Origin: JADLBR01 sp020847615
GTDB lineage: Bacteria; Verrucomicrobiota; Verrucomicrobiia; JADLBR01
Assembly: GCA_026646655.1 (NCBI GenBank)
Contig: JAPKHT010000005.1
Location: 1-64,000 of the forward strand
DNA: 64,000 nt
Direction: 5' to 3'
Shown here: positions 44,561-53,302 of the stretch, one piece after another
Layout of the letters: each line of letters begins with the position of its first letter
How positions within the stretch are numbered: the stretch's first letter is position 1
Notes under the pieces: generated by a model
Databases searched by the model: none
What the model saw: only the letters and a program-made list of their open reading frames with translations
Told to the model about the DNA's origin: nothing
Made by a program: the position numbers and the translations under genes

Positions 44561-44627
44561 TCGGGGGACGCGGGTGGATACGGTGAGGATGGTCCGGGGT
44601 GGCGTGTTGGGTCGAGAGTGTGGAGAT

Positions 44628-46190
44628 ATGGCGACGCGAATAAGACGGTTTGGTGGCGCGGTGTGCGCGTGGCTCCTGTGCCTGCCCGGGGCCGCCTGGG
44701 ATGCGCAGGCGGCGGCGGGGAAGGCGGAGTTTCCCGAGGCGTACCGGATCGCCGTGGAGTTCAGCGAGTTTCTGCGGACGGATTCTGAGCGGGAGGCGAA
44801 GTACAAGGAGCGCATCGCGATCCGGTTGGCCGAGGATGGTTTCTTCAGTCAGGCGGTCGACCTGCTGGGGGGCGTGTCGATGAGCGAATGGAGGCGGCCG
44901 CAGGGCATGGCCGGGGTCGCGGCCATCGCCGCGCAGGCGGGAGAGATGGATCTGGCGCGGGAGCTGACCGGGCGTGCGTCGGCCGAGATCGAACTGCATG
45001 GCGACTGGCGGCGTGCCCGCGTGGCGGCGGAGGTGGTGGCGGCCCTCGGGGAGCAAGGGCGATTCGAGGAGGCGCGACCGCTGTGGGCGACCCTGGAGGG
45101 ACACGATGGCGAACGGGACTACGCGGCCGGTCGGCTTTGCGCGGCGGCGGCGCGCCTGAATCGCAGCGACGCATGGGGGGAGCTTTCGGGGGGTGACGGG
45201 GCAGGGAAGAGTTCGGGACTCGTGACCTCGGAGGCGAACGCCCTGGTCAATGCGGCGGCATGGTGCCAGACCCGGGGCGATGCCGGGCGGGCGAAGGAAT
45301 TTGCGGCACGCGCGCGGGGACTGGCGGAAGGCTTGCTCGCATGGGATGGCTCCGGGTTGATGGCGGAGGTGGCGACCCAGCTGCGCATGTCCGGGCTCCA
45401 GGACGATGCGCGGGCGATGCTCGACGAGGCCGAAACGGTGGCCCTGGCGCTGCCCGATGGGGTGGCGTGGAAGGCGCAAAATCTCGTGCGGGTCGCGGAC
45501 GCGCTGCTCGGATTCGGAGATCGCGACCGGGCCGGCGCCCTGTTGGAGGTTGCGGCCAGACAGCCGGCCCTCCTCCAGCCTCTGGAACGCGGCGAGAGCG
45601 CGGCGGCCGTGGCGTACGGGTATCAGCGGCTCCATGGGGGGGACGAGGCCGCCCGGCGCTGGCTCGCGGCGGCCGAGGTGGCGCTGAAGGATGTGACACA
45701 CCACCGGGTGCGGAGCATGAGCGTGATCGATACCTGCCTGGCCATGGGCAAGGCGGGTGTCGCGCCATCGGAATCCGTGAGGGCCTGCCTCGGGCAGGTG
45801 CGGGCGATCGTGGAGCGGGACGTGGCCGCGTGGGAGAAGGAGTTTGGGCCCCCGAAGAAGATCCTGCCGCCCGGGGTCCCGACAACGCGTGGCCACGGTC
45901 GCCGTGCCGTGGACGCACCCGCGGGACCATCTGGCCAGAAACTTCGAAGTTCCATGCACCACGACGCGTTTCACAACAAACACCTAAACCGTTGGTTATG
46001 CGGATGCCGCCTTAAGGCGGCACTACGAGCCCAAGACCACGGGGGTGTTCGTAGTGCTGCCTTCAGGCAGCCCGGATCCACCAGGTGTCTCCGCATGCAG
46101 GAGGCGGGGCGTGCGCGCGCGGGCGGAGGAGTCGGTCCAGAATCACAATCGGCGCGGTGCTGCCACACGAATGTAACAGAGTGGGCCTAG
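44628..46190 (+). CDS. Exported helical-repeat protein with repeat-derived tail
   Basis: A 520-residue protein with a signal peptide (ending Ala-Gln-Ala-Ala-Ala). The mature part is helical with TPR-like spacing of Ala/Leu/Arg-rich units, and no named family was recognised. From about residue 421 on (45890-46190) the frame runs through palindromic elements (families D and E), giving a compositionally different, probably non-functional tail; the true domain probably ends near 45885. ATG 44628 has GGAG at 44622. It precedes the TonB-dependent receptor gene by 10 bp and may share its regulation. Confidence 0.65.
   Translation: MATRIRRFGGAVCAWLLCLPGAAWDAQAAAGKAEFPEAYRIAVEFSEFLRTDSEREAKYKERIAIRLAEDGFFSQAVDLLGGVSMSEWRRPQGMAGVAAIAAQAGEMDLARELTGRASAEIELHGDWRRARVAAEVVAALGEQGRFEEARPLWATLEGHDGERDYAAGRLCAAAARLNRSDAWGELSGGDGAGKSSGLVTSEANALVNAAAWCQTRGDAGRAKEFAARARGLAEGLLAWDGSGLMAEVATQLRMSGLQDDARAMLDEAETVALALPDGVAWKAQNLVRVADALLGFGDRDRAGALLEVAARQPALLQPLERGESAAAVAYGYQRLHGGDEAARRWLAAAEVALKDVTHHRVRSMSVIDTCLAMGKAGVAPSESVRACLGQVRAIVERDVAAWEKEFGPPKKILPPGVPTTRGHGRRAVDAPAGPSGQKLRSSMHHDAFHNKHLNRWLCGCRLKAALRAQDHGGVRSAAFRQPGSTRCLRMQEAGRARAGGGVGPESQSARCCHTNVTEWA
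46006..46071. repeat. Composite palindrome, family E
   Basis: Three inverted pairs: the 16-bp perfect palindrome GCCGCCTTAAGGCGGC (46006-46021), CACTACGA (46021-46028) with TCGTAGTG (46049-46056), and GCTGCCTTCAGGCAGC (46056-46071). The whole is a long hairpin-rich element inside the extended frame of the preceding gene and just upstream of the TonB-dependent receptor gene. It may act as a terminator or a regulatory structure. Confidence 0.65.
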
Positions 46191-46200
46191 AGATTCTCGC

Positions 46201-49128
46201 ATGCGGGATGAGCCACAGCCTTGGATGAGGGCGCCGCGCCGGTTGGCGTGTGCCCTTGTCGCATTGGCATATGGTTTCACCGTTTCCGATGCGCGTCCGC
46301 AGGCCGAGGGCAACCTGGGCGGGATCCGGGGTTCGGTGCTGGACGCCGACGGCGGCGGGGGCATCGCCAATGCGCGGGTGAGCGTCATGGAGACGGGGGC
46401 GTCCGTCCAGACCGATTCGAGCGGGCGCTTCGTTTTCGATGCGCTGGCGCCGGGCGTCTATTCGGTGAGCGTGACGCGTGAGGGGTACGAGCGGCGGACG
46501 GCCTCGGATGTCGCGGTGGTTTCGGGCTCGTTCGCGGACCTCTCGATCCGCATGGACTCGCAGGTGTACGAGATGGACGAACTGGTCGTGAGCGGAGAGC
46601 TCTTCGCCGAGGGCGAGTCGCAGCTGCTCATCCAGCGCCAGGAGGCCGCATCGTCCATCGAGTCCCTGGGCTCCGAGTTCTTCTCCAGGGCGGGCACGAC
46701 GAGCGCGGCCGGGGCGCTGAAGAAGGTCGCGGGGACGACCGTCGTCGACGACAAGTACGTGGTGGTCCGCGGTCTGGCGGACCGGTATAACAACACGCTG
46801 CTGAATGGGGGACGGATTCCGAGCGCCGATCCGGACCGGCGCGCGGTGAACGTGGACCTGTTCCCGACCAAGCTGCTGGACAGCATCACCGCGAGCAAGA
46901 CATTCACGCCCGACATGCCCGGCGATTTCACGGGCGGGAGCATCGACATACAGACGCGCAAGATGCCGGAGGAGTTCACGTTCTCCGTGAGCGGGAAGGT
47001 GGGCTACAAGAGCAACGCGACATTCAACGACGACTTCCTGAGCTATCGCGGGGGGGGAGTGAGCTTCCTGGGATTCGACGAGGGGGGGCGGGCGCTCCCG
47101 GATGTCACGGACAAGTACGCGCCGGAGGGCGCCCCGCCTTTCCAGACGAAGGACGAGAGCGTGGCGAAGAAGTGGGACGCGGCCACGCAGGCCCTCTCGC
47201 CGGTCCTTGGCGTGGAGGAGGACTCCGCGCCGGTCGACCGCGCGTTCTCGGCGATCATCGGCGACACCGTGGAGTTTCTCGGGGTCCCGCTGGGCCTCGT
47301 CCTGGGGATGACCTACGACAGGCAGTTCAACGCGGTGTGGGACGGGGAGGAGGGCCGATATCAGTACTCGGGCGGCGACCAGCTCGCCCCGAAGGGCGAG
47401 GACGTGCGGAACATATACCGGTATGACGAGGGCGTCGAGGAGTTGACCTGGGGCAGCCTCTTCTCCCTCGCGCTCAAGGCGTCGGACGACCACAGCCTCT
47501 CGTTCACCATGTTCTTCTCGAAGAGCACGAGCGACACGGCCAAGTATCGCCTGAGCGAGTTCCCGAATCCGGACAACATGACGCGGTTCGAGCGCGAGAC
47601 GCTGGAGTACATCGAGCGGACGCTGCTGGCATTCCAGCTCGACGGGCACCACGAGTTCCTCAACGGCGTGACGGTGGACTGGCTGATCGGCTCGGCGCTG
47701 GCGGAGCAGGACGAGCCGGACACGAGGAGCTTCGAGGCGAATGTCATCGTCGACGGGGATAACCGCACCTACCCGGACCCGGCCTCGGTCCAGAGGCTGT
47801 GGAGGTTCTTCGAGGAGAGGTCGGACACGGCGCGGATCGACGTGACGATACCCCTGGATTCCTCGGGCCGAAACGAGTCGGCGATCAAGGCGGGGTTCTC
47901 GTACGAGCGGGCGCGCAGGGATTTCGAGCAGGACGAAGTGTCTTACGTGTCCCAGTCCGGGTTCGGGTTGAACAGCTATGCCTCGGCGGATGGCACGCGG
48001 TGGTCGGAGGTCTATCTGGATCCCGAGTACCTGGGCATCTCGGGGAAGGACAGGCGGGGCAACTACCTGTTTAGGCGCCTGGCCTATCGTCCGGGCGGCG
48101 AGGAGTTGAACGAGTATATCGGGAGGCAGACCTTTGTCGCGGGGTACGCGATGGCGACGATCGACGTCGCATCTTATCTGGAGCTGATCGCCGGGGCGAG
48201 GATCGAGTCGAGCCGGATCAGCGTGCCGGAGCCGACCAGCGACCTGTTCCTGGGGGATGGCCAGATCGCGCAGAACGACATCCTGCCGGCGATACTGTGC
48301 AACTTCGACCTCGCCGAGGACGTGAAGCTCCGATTCGCGTGGTCGCAGACCGTCGCGCGCCCGACCTTCAAGGAGCTGGCGCCGATCGTCTACGAGGACC
48401 CGAATAACATCGAGTTGTTCATCGGCAACCCGGCGCTCGAGATGTCCGCCATCGACAATTTTGACGCCAGGATGGAATGGTTCCCCGTGCCGGGCAGCGT
48501 GGTGGCGGGGAGCCTGTTCTACAAGAACATCCGCGAGCCGATCGAGCGCGCGAGGGGCCAGTTTGCCGAGACGGAGTTCGTGCGGTTCGAGAACTTCCCG
48601 GAGGCGCAGGTGTACGGGATCGAGCTGGAGATGCGGCATCGTCTCGCCGCGATGGCGGCGGCGTTCGAGGAGTGGGACATCTTCCGGAATCTGGAGGTGG
48701 GCGTCAACGGGGCGTACATCGTGTCGGAGGTCAAGAATCCTCCGGACCTCGTGGAACAGCAGCGGCCCTACGGGTATCGGCCGGAGCGCCAGCTCCAGGA
48801 TCAGCCGACCTTCACGCTCAACGCGAGCATCGCGTACGACAACCCCGACACCGGGACATTCATCGGCCTGTTCTACAACCAGACGGGCCCGAGGCTGTAC
48901 CTGATCGGCAAGAACGGGCTGCCGGACATCTACGAGTTCCCGCCGGCCCAGATCGACCTGACCATCCAGCAGGACCTGTGGGAGCACTGGGCGGTGACGC
49001 TCCGTGCCAAGAACCTGCTCGATCTGGAGACGGAGCGGCTGCACCAGTCGTTCGGCGGGGTGGCCAAGGTCTACCAGAAGTATCGCGTCGGGCGGGAGTA
49101 CTCGATCGGGCTGGAGTATTCGTGGTGA
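46201..49128 (+). CDS. TonB-dependent outer membrane receptor
   Basis: A 975-residue TonB-dependent receptor with a signal peptide (first about 32 residues), an N-terminal carboxypeptidase-regulatory-like domain (about 38-120), a TonB-box-like Asp-Glu-Leu-Val-Val-Ser-Gly (about 125-131), a plug (Gly-Ala-Leu-Lys-Lys-Val-Ala-Gly, Val-Arg-Gly-Leu-Ala-Asp-Arg-Tyr-Asn-Asn-Thr) and a large barrel ending in Leu-Glu-Tyr-Ser-Trp. Such receptors import large or scarce nutrients such as oligosaccharides, peptides or metal chelates. The genes after it supply a full energising set (DUF3450, two ExbB-type proteins, ExbD, TonB, TPR). The substrate is not known. Confidence 0.92.
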   Translation: MRDEPQPWMRAPRRLACALVALAYGFTVSDARPQAEGNLGGIRGSVLDADGGGGIANARVSVMETGASVQTDSSGRFVFDALAPGVYSVSVTREGYERRTASDVAVVSGSFADLSIRMDSQVYEMDELVVSGELFAEGESQLLIQRQEAASSIESLGSEFFSRAGTTSAAGALKKVAGTTVVDDKYVVVRGLADRYNNTLLNGGRIPSADPDRRAVNVDLFPTKLLDSITASKTFTPDMPGDFTGGSIDIQTRKMPEEFTFSVSGKVGYKSNATFNDDFLSYRGGGVSFLGFDEGGRALPDVTDKYAPEGAPPFQTKDESVAKKWDAATQALSPVLGVEEDSAPVDRAFSAIIGDTVEFLGVPLGLVLGMTYDRQFNAVWDGEEGRYQYSGGDQLAPKGEDVRNIYRYDEGVEELTWGSLFSLALKASDDHSLSFTMFFSKSTSDTAKYRLSEFPNPDNMTRFERETLEYIERTLLAFQLDGHHEFLNGVTVDWLIGSALAEQDEPDTRSFEANVIVDGDNRTYPDPASVQRLWRFFEERSDTARIDVTIPLDSSGRNESAIKAGFSYERARRDFEQDEVSYVSQSGFGLNSYASADGTRWSEVYLDPEYLGISGKDRRGNYLFRRLAYRPGGEELNEYIGRQTFVAGYAMATIDVASYLELIAGARIESSRISVPEPTSDLFLGDGQIAQNDILPAILCNFDLAEDVKLRFAWSQTVARPTFKELAPIVYEDPNNIELFIGNPALEMSAIDNFDARMEWFPVPGSVVAGSLFYKNIREPIERARGQFAETEFVRFENFPEAQVYGIELEMRHRLAAMAAAFEEWDIFRNLEVGVNGAYIVSEVKNPPDLVEQQRPYGYRPERQLQDQPTFTLNASIAYDNPDTGTFIGLFYNQTGPRLYLIGKNGLPDIYEFPPAQIDLTIQQDLWEHWAVTLRAKNLLDLETERLHQSFGGVAKVYQKYRVGREYSIGLEYSW

Positions 49129-49154
49129 GGATTTGGTGGAGCAAGAGCAGGAGG

Positions 49155-49931
49155 ATGAAGACGATGAGACAGTGCACATTGACATTGGCGGCGGTTCTGA
49201 TGGCGGCCGTGGCGCACGGGCAAGAGGCGTCCGTCTCGCCGCTGAAGGACGCGCGGCTGAAGCTGGAGAAGTGGGTGGAGGCCGAGCAGCTGATCTCCAA
49301 GGAGCGCCAGGACTGGGAGCTGGGCAAGCAGATCCTGGAGGAGCGGGTGTCGCTGGTGGAGCGTGAGATCAAGGAACTGGGGGAGAAGACCGCCGGGGCG
49401 CGGAAGAAGGCGGAGGATGCGGGCTCGGAGAACGGGAAGCTGCGGGCGGAGCGGGACACGCTGGAGCAGGCGGGGGCGTTTCTGGCGGAGCGGGTGCCGA
49501 CGCTGGAGCGGCGGGTGAAGGGGGAGGTGCTGCCGCTGTTGCCGGACGTGCTGCGGCAGAAGGTGAAGCCGCTGGTGCGGCGGATGCCGGAGAATCCCGC
49601 GGAGTCGAAGCTGACGTTATTGGAGCGGTACCAGAACGTGGTGGGGATCCTGAACGAGGTGGACAAGTTCAACCGCGAGGTGGTGGTGAGCCGGGAGCTG
49701 CGGGCGGTGGGGGACGGGAAGACCGCCGAGGTGCGCACGCTGTACCTGGGGCTCGGGCAGGCGTTCTACGCGAACCCGGAGAAGGGCGTGGCCGGGCGGG
49801 GGATCCCGACGGAGGGCGGCTGGAAGTGGGAGGACATGCAGGGCGCGGCGGGCCAGATCGCGGAGGCGATCGGCATTTCGGAGAACGAGAAGGTGGCGGA
49901 CTTCGTGCCGCTGCCGGTGAAGGTGCAGTGA
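49155..49931 (+). CDS. DUF3450 exported coiled-coil protein
   Basis: A 258-residue periplasmic protein with a signal peptide (Met-Lys-Thr-Met-Arg... ending Val-Ala-His-Gly-Gln). A long coiled coil covers about residues 28-115, and the C-terminal part has Gly-Gly-Trp-Lys-Trp-Glu-Asp, matching the DUF3450 family that occurs next to TonB/ExbB sets in gamma-proteobacteria and others. Its role is unknown; proximity suggests it couples the ExbB complex with the receptor. ATG 49155 has GGAGG just before it. Confidence 0.85.
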   Translation: MKTMRQCTLTLAAVLMAAVAHGQEASVSPLKDARLKLEKWVEAEQLISKERQDWELGKQILEERVSLVEREIKELGEKTAGARKKAEDAGSENGKLRAERDTLEQAGAFLAERVPTLERRVKGEVLPLLPDVLRQKVKPLVRRMPENPAESKLTLLERYQNVVGILNEVDKFNREVVVSRELRAVGDGKTAEVRTLYLGLGQAFYANPEKGVAGRGIPTEGGWKWEDMQGAAGQIAEAIGISENEKVADFVPLPVKVQ

Positions 49932-49935
49932 TACC

Positions 49936-50040
49936 AACCACGGATGGACACGAATGGACGCGAATGGTTTCCCTCGTAGCTGCCGACGTAAGGAGGCAGT
50001 CCCACTTAACCACGGATGGAAACGGATGAACACGGACGGG
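49936..50040. repeat. Short repeats of family F flanking a small inverted repeat
   Basis: The 112-bp gap between the DUF3450 and ExbB-type genes carries ACCACGGATGGACACGAATG (49936-49968), an inverted CTGCCGACGTAAGGAGGCAG at 49981-50000 and a second ACCACGGATGGAAACGGATG (50009-50040). The third copy of this family is at 28518-28550. Confidence 0.6.
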
Positions 50041-50043
50041 CCT

Positions 50044-51456
50044 ATGAAGATGAAGATTTTTGAAGTGGCGGTATTGGGGGTGGCGCTGTGCCTCGCGCCC
50101 TGGGCGAGGGCGCAGGAGACGCTGCAGGGCGTGGCGAATCAGGCGGGCGCGGAGCTGGAGGAGGCGCTGGAGCAGCTCTCGGCGGCGCGCGAGGAGATCG
50201 GCAAGGAGAAGATCCCGCTGTCGAAAAAGCTCAGCGGCCTGGAGGACGAGGTGCTGGCGGCTCGGCGCCAGTACGACGAGGCGGCGCGCGAGCTGGACAA
50301 CCGGAGCCTCGAGACGGCGAACCTGAAGAACGAGATCAAGGCCAAGAGCCAGGAATCGACGTACATCGCGAACCTCCTGGATGAGTATATCCGGAATTTC
50401 GAGTCGCGGGTGCACATCGGGGAATTGCAGAGGTACAAGCCGGTGATCGAGGCGGCGCGCGCGGCATCGGTGAGCGGCGACGCGACGACGCTGTCGAGGC
50501 TGACCGAGCAGATGAAGGTGCTGGAGGGGGCGCTGGACCGGGTCAAGCGGGTGGCCGGCGGCGAGGTGTTTCCGGGGACGGCGGTGGCGCCGAACGGCGA
50601 GGTCAAGAAGGGGACCTTCGCGCTCGTGGGGCCGGTGGCGGTGTTCGCCTCGGAGGACGGGGGCGCGACGGGCCTTGTGGAGCAGAAGCTCGGCTCGACG
50701 GAGCCGAACGTGGTGGACGTCGAGGCCGGGGCGTTCGTGAAGCCGATCCGGGACCTGGTGACCTCGGGGCAGGGCGACATGCCGATGGACCCGACGATGG
50801 GCAGCGCGTTCAAGCTGGCCGAGACCAAGGAGACGATCGTGGAGCACATCATCAGCGGCGGGCCGACGATGGTGCCGATCCTGGGGCTGGCGGCGTGCGC
50901 GCTGGTGGTGGCGCTGATCAAGTGGGTCCAGATGGCGAGCGTGCGGGAGGTCGGCTCGGCGCAGATGGAGAAGCTGTTCAAGGAGGTCAATGAACGCGGC
51001 GTGCAGGCGGGGGCGGCGTTCGCGAAGCGCATCGGCGGCCACGTGGGCGACATGCTGCACGCGGGCCTGAGCCACGTGGGCGAGCCGAAGGAGCTGATCG
51101 AGGAGGTCATGTTCGAGAAGGTGCTGGCGGCGAGGCTCAAGGTGAACAACATGTTGCCCTTCATCGCGCTGTGCGCCTCGGCGGCGCCGCTGCTGGGGCT
51201 GCTGGGCACGGTGACCGGGATGATCAACACCTTCAAGATGATCACGGTGTTTGGCACGGGCGACGCGAAGACGCTGTCGGGCGGCATCTCGGAGGCGCTG
51301 GTGACGACGGAGTACGGGCTAATCGTGGCGATCCCGTCGCTGCTGATGCACGCGTTCATGTCGCGGAAGGCGGCGGGGCTGATCCAGAACATGGAGAAGG
51401 TGGCGATCTCGTTCCTGAACCGGCTGCCTGGAGCGGAGGACCGGAAGGCGGCCTAG
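50044..51456 (+). CDS. exbB: ExbB/TolQ/MotA-family channel protein with long periplasmic coiled coil
   Basis: A 470-residue protein with a signal peptide, a periplasmic coiled coil (about residues 25-190) and an ExbB/TolQ-type channel domain in the last 200 residues with three membrane segments, beginning with Gly-Gly-Pro-Thr-Met-Val-Pro-Ile-Leu-Gly-Leu (about 272) and containing Ala-Ala-Pro-Leu-Leu-Gly-Leu-Leu-Gly-Thr-Val. This long type corresponds to the larger MotA/TolQ-like member (TtpC-like) of DUF3450 clusters. It probably converts proton flow into TonB motion. Confidence 0.88.
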   Translation: MKMKIFEVAVLGVALCLAPWARAQETLQGVANQAGAELEEALEQLSAAREEIGKEKIPLSKKLSGLEDEVLAARRQYDEAARELDNRSLETANLKNEIKAKSQESTYIANLLDEYIRNFESRVHIGELQRYKPVIEAARAASVSGDATTLSRLTEQMKVLEGALDRVKRVAGGEVFPGTAVAPNGEVKKGTFALVGPVAVFASEDGGATGLVEQKLGSTEPNVVDVEAGAFVKPIRDLVTSGQGDMPMDPTMGSAFKLAETKETIVEHIISGGPTMVPILGLAACALVVALIKWVQMASVREVGSAQMEKLFKEVNERGVQAGAAFAKRIGGHVGDMLHAGLSHVGEPKELIEEVMFEKVLAARLKVNNMLPFIALCASAAPLLGLLGTVTGMINTFKMITVFGTGDAKTLSGGISEALVTTEYGLIVAIPSLLMHAFMSRKAAGLIQNMEKVAISFLNRLPGAEDRKAA

Positions 51457-51467
51457 GGTTTGCGAAG

Positions 51468-52082
51468 ATGGCGGATCTCCTGAAACAGGCGCTGGATATC
51501 TGGCAGAAGGGCGGGTGGGCGATGGTGCCCCTGGCCATCGTGAGCTTCATGCTCTTTTACAAGGGCATGGAGATACGGCTGGCGCTGAAGGACAAGGCGT
51601 ACCGCAGGGTGGCGGAGCCCGAGTGGCGGGGATGGATCGGGGAGGCCGGGGGTCGGAAGGGGCCGATCGGGCGGATCATCCATTTCGCGATGCAGAGCCA
51701 CGACCTCGAGGAGATCGGCGCCCGGTTTGCGGAGATCCGGATCGGGGAGCTGAAGCCCTTTGCGCGGGATCTCCGGTTCATGAAGGTGTGCGTGGCGGCG
51801 GCGCCGCTGCTGGGGCTGCTCGGGACGGTGACGGGGATGTTCGCGACGTTCCAGGGGCTGTCGATGGGGGGCGGCGGCGAGAAGACGATGGACATGGTGT
51901 CGGGCGGCATCTCGGAGGCGCTGATCACGACGCAGACGGGCCTGGTGATCGCGCTGCCCGGCTATTTCTGGCACTACCAGCTCGCGAGGGAGCGGGACCG
52001 GTACGCGGCCTTTCTGGCGCACATGGAGAGCCTGTGCGCGCAGTTCATACACAAGTGCGTCAAGAAGGGGAGGAAGGCATGA
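51468..52082 (+). CDS. exbB: ExbB/TolQ-type proton channel protein
   Basis: A 204-residue standard-size ExbB with three membrane segments: Gly-Gly-Trp-Ala-Met-Val-Pro-Leu-Ala-Ile-Val (about 15-25), and the conserved Ala-Pro-Leu-Leu-Gly-Leu-Leu-Gly-Thr-Val-Thr-Gly-Met (about 112-124) and Ile-Thr-Thr-Gln-Thr-Gly-Leu. It forms a pentameric ring around ExbD and powers TonB. Two ExbB-type genes side by side match the arrangement of DUF3450-associated systems. Ribosome binding site is weak (GAAG). Confidence 0.9.
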   Translation: MADLLKQALDIWQKGGWAMVPLAIVSFMLFYKGMEIRLALKDKAYRRVAEPEWRGWIGEAGGRKGPIGRIIHFAMQSHDLEEIGARFAEIRIGELKPFARDLRFMKVCVAAAPLLGLLGTVTGMFATFQGLSMGGGGEKTMDMVSGGISEALITTQTGLVIALPGYFWHYQLARERDRYAAFLAHMESLCAQFIHKCVKKGRKA

Positions 52083-52100
52083 GCGAGAGGCTGTTCCTTA

Positions 52101-52165
52101 GCGGACGCCGGGGCCGGCGTCCCTCCGCGCTTGAGGCGGGAGGGCCCGCGGCCTCGCGGGCCGGG
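52101..52165. repeat. Palindromic repeat, family C copy 2
   Basis: CGGACGCCGGGGCCGGCGTC and GAGGGCCCGCGGCCTCGCGG (followed by GCC) form two GC-rich hairpins between exbB and exbD. Related copies lie at 39150-39240, 53370-53455 (inside a gene) and 54961-54993. Confidence 0.8.
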
Positions 52166-52182
52166 AGCCAGGGAGGCGATCC

Positions 52183-52593
52183 ATGAAGCGATTCCAGACA
52201 CTCGAGGAAGACAGCGGGGAGGGCGGGATCGACATGTCGCCCCTCATCGACTGCGTGTTCATCCTGCTGATCTTCTTCATCGTGACGACGACGTTCGTGG
52301 AGGAGACGGGGATCGAGGTGGACAAGCCGCAGGCGGCGTCGGCGTCGAATTTGGAGAAGAACAGCATCCTGCTGGCGGTCACCGCGGACGGCGCCGTGGT
52401 GTACGGGGGGCGGGACATCGGGTTGAACGGGGTGCAGCCGCTGGTGAAGCGGATGATCGCGCAGGAGGACATGCCGGTGATCGTGCAGGTGGACAAGAGC
52501 GCGCAGGCGGGGCTCTTCGTGCGGGTGATCGACGAGGCGAAGCTGGCGGGCGCGACGAAGGTGAGCGTCGCGACCGCGAGGGTGGTCCAGTAG
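52183..52593 (+). CDS. exbD: ExbD/TolR biopolymer transport protein
   Basis: A 136-residue ExbD with the membrane segment and essential Asp in Ile-Asp-Met-Ser-Pro-Leu-Ile-Asp-Cys-Val-Phe-Ile-Leu-Leu (about residues 16-30). The periplasmic domain has Ile-Val-Gln-Val-Asp-Lys-Ser-Ala. It pairs with ExbB to drive TonB. ATG 52183 has GGAGG at about 52170. The family C repeat lies just upstream. Confidence 0.93.
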   Translation: MKRFQTLEEDSGEGGIDMSPLIDCVFILLIFFIVTTTFVEETGIEVDKPQAASASNLEKNSILLAVTADGAVVYGGRDIGLNGVQPLVKRMIAQEDMPVIVQVDKSAQAGLFVRVIDEAKLAGATKVSVATARVVQ

Positions 52594-52626
52594 GGCGGTT
52601 CGCGGGATGGCGAGCGGGCATCGTGC

Positions 52627-53292
52627 ATGAGCGCGTCACTTAAGGAAGGGCCGGGGCTGTTTCGGTGGCTGCGCTCCGTATTCTGGGCGGTCGCGTTCAG
52701 CGTGGCGGTGTTCCTGGTGCTGCCGTTGCTGCAGGTGATCGGCGGGGGCGGGGGCAAGGACGATCTGCTGCGGCTGGTGGACGTCGCGCAGCTGCCTCCG
52801 CCGGTCGCGCCGCAGGAGCCGCCGCCGGAGCAGAAGCAGGAGGAGCCGGAGCCCGAGCCGGACCAGGCGCCGCCGGCGCCGCTGGACCTGTCGCAGCTGG
52901 AGCTGGCGCTGAATCCGGGTGCGGTGGGCGGCGATGGGGCGGGCATGATCGCGGACCTGACGCGGGCGGCGTTCAGCAGGGCGGCGGAGGGCGTGGATGT
53001 CGAGGAGGTGTTTTCGGCCTCGGACCTGGACCAGCCGCCGAAGGTGGTCAACCAGGTGAAGCCGAACTACCCGCCGGAGCTGCGCAAGCAGGAGATCACG
53101 GGGCGTGTGCTGGTGGCATTCACCGTGCTGGCCGACGGGAGGGTGACCAACGTGCGCGTCGATCAATCGACCAACCCGGCGTTCGACCAGGCGGCGCTCG
53201 CGGCGGTGCGGCAGTGGCGGTTCGAGCCGGGGCAGAAGGGCGGCAAGTCCGTCTCGTTTCGCATGAGGATACCGATCAGTTTCAAGCCGTGA
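52627..53292 (+). CDS. tonB: TonB energy-transducing protein
   Basis: A 221-residue TonB. A membrane anchor is near residues 14-40, a Pro/Glu-rich linker follows (Pro-Pro-Val-Ala-Pro-Gln-Glu-Pro, Glu-Pro-Glu-Pro-Glu-Pro), and the C-terminal domain has Tyr-Pro-Pro-Glu-Leu-Arg and the final Ala-Val-Arg-Gln-Trp-Arg-Phe-Glu-Pro-Gly. It contacts the TonB box of the receptor and transmits energy from ExbB/ExbD across the periplasm. It is encoded in the same set as the receptor at 46201. Confidence 0.94.
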   Translation: MSASLKEGPGLFRWLRSVFWAVAFSVAVFLVLPLLQVIGGGGGKDDLLRLVDVAQLPPPVAPQEPPPEQKQEEPEPEPDQAPPAPLDLSQLELALNPGAVGGDGAGMIADLTRAAFSRAAEGVDVEEVFSASDLDQPPKVVNQVKPNYPPELRKQEITGRVLVAFTVLADGRVTNVRVDQSTNPAFDQAALAAVRQWRFEPGQKGGKSVSFRMRIPISFKP

Positions 53293-53302
53293 TGGAGGAG
53301 AT

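Noticed and set aside
46063..49185. A 1040-residue minus-strand frame opposite the TonB-dependent receptor
   Set aside because: High-GC shadow: low-complexity Arg/Leu/Asp-rich protein opposite a clearly recognisable gene.
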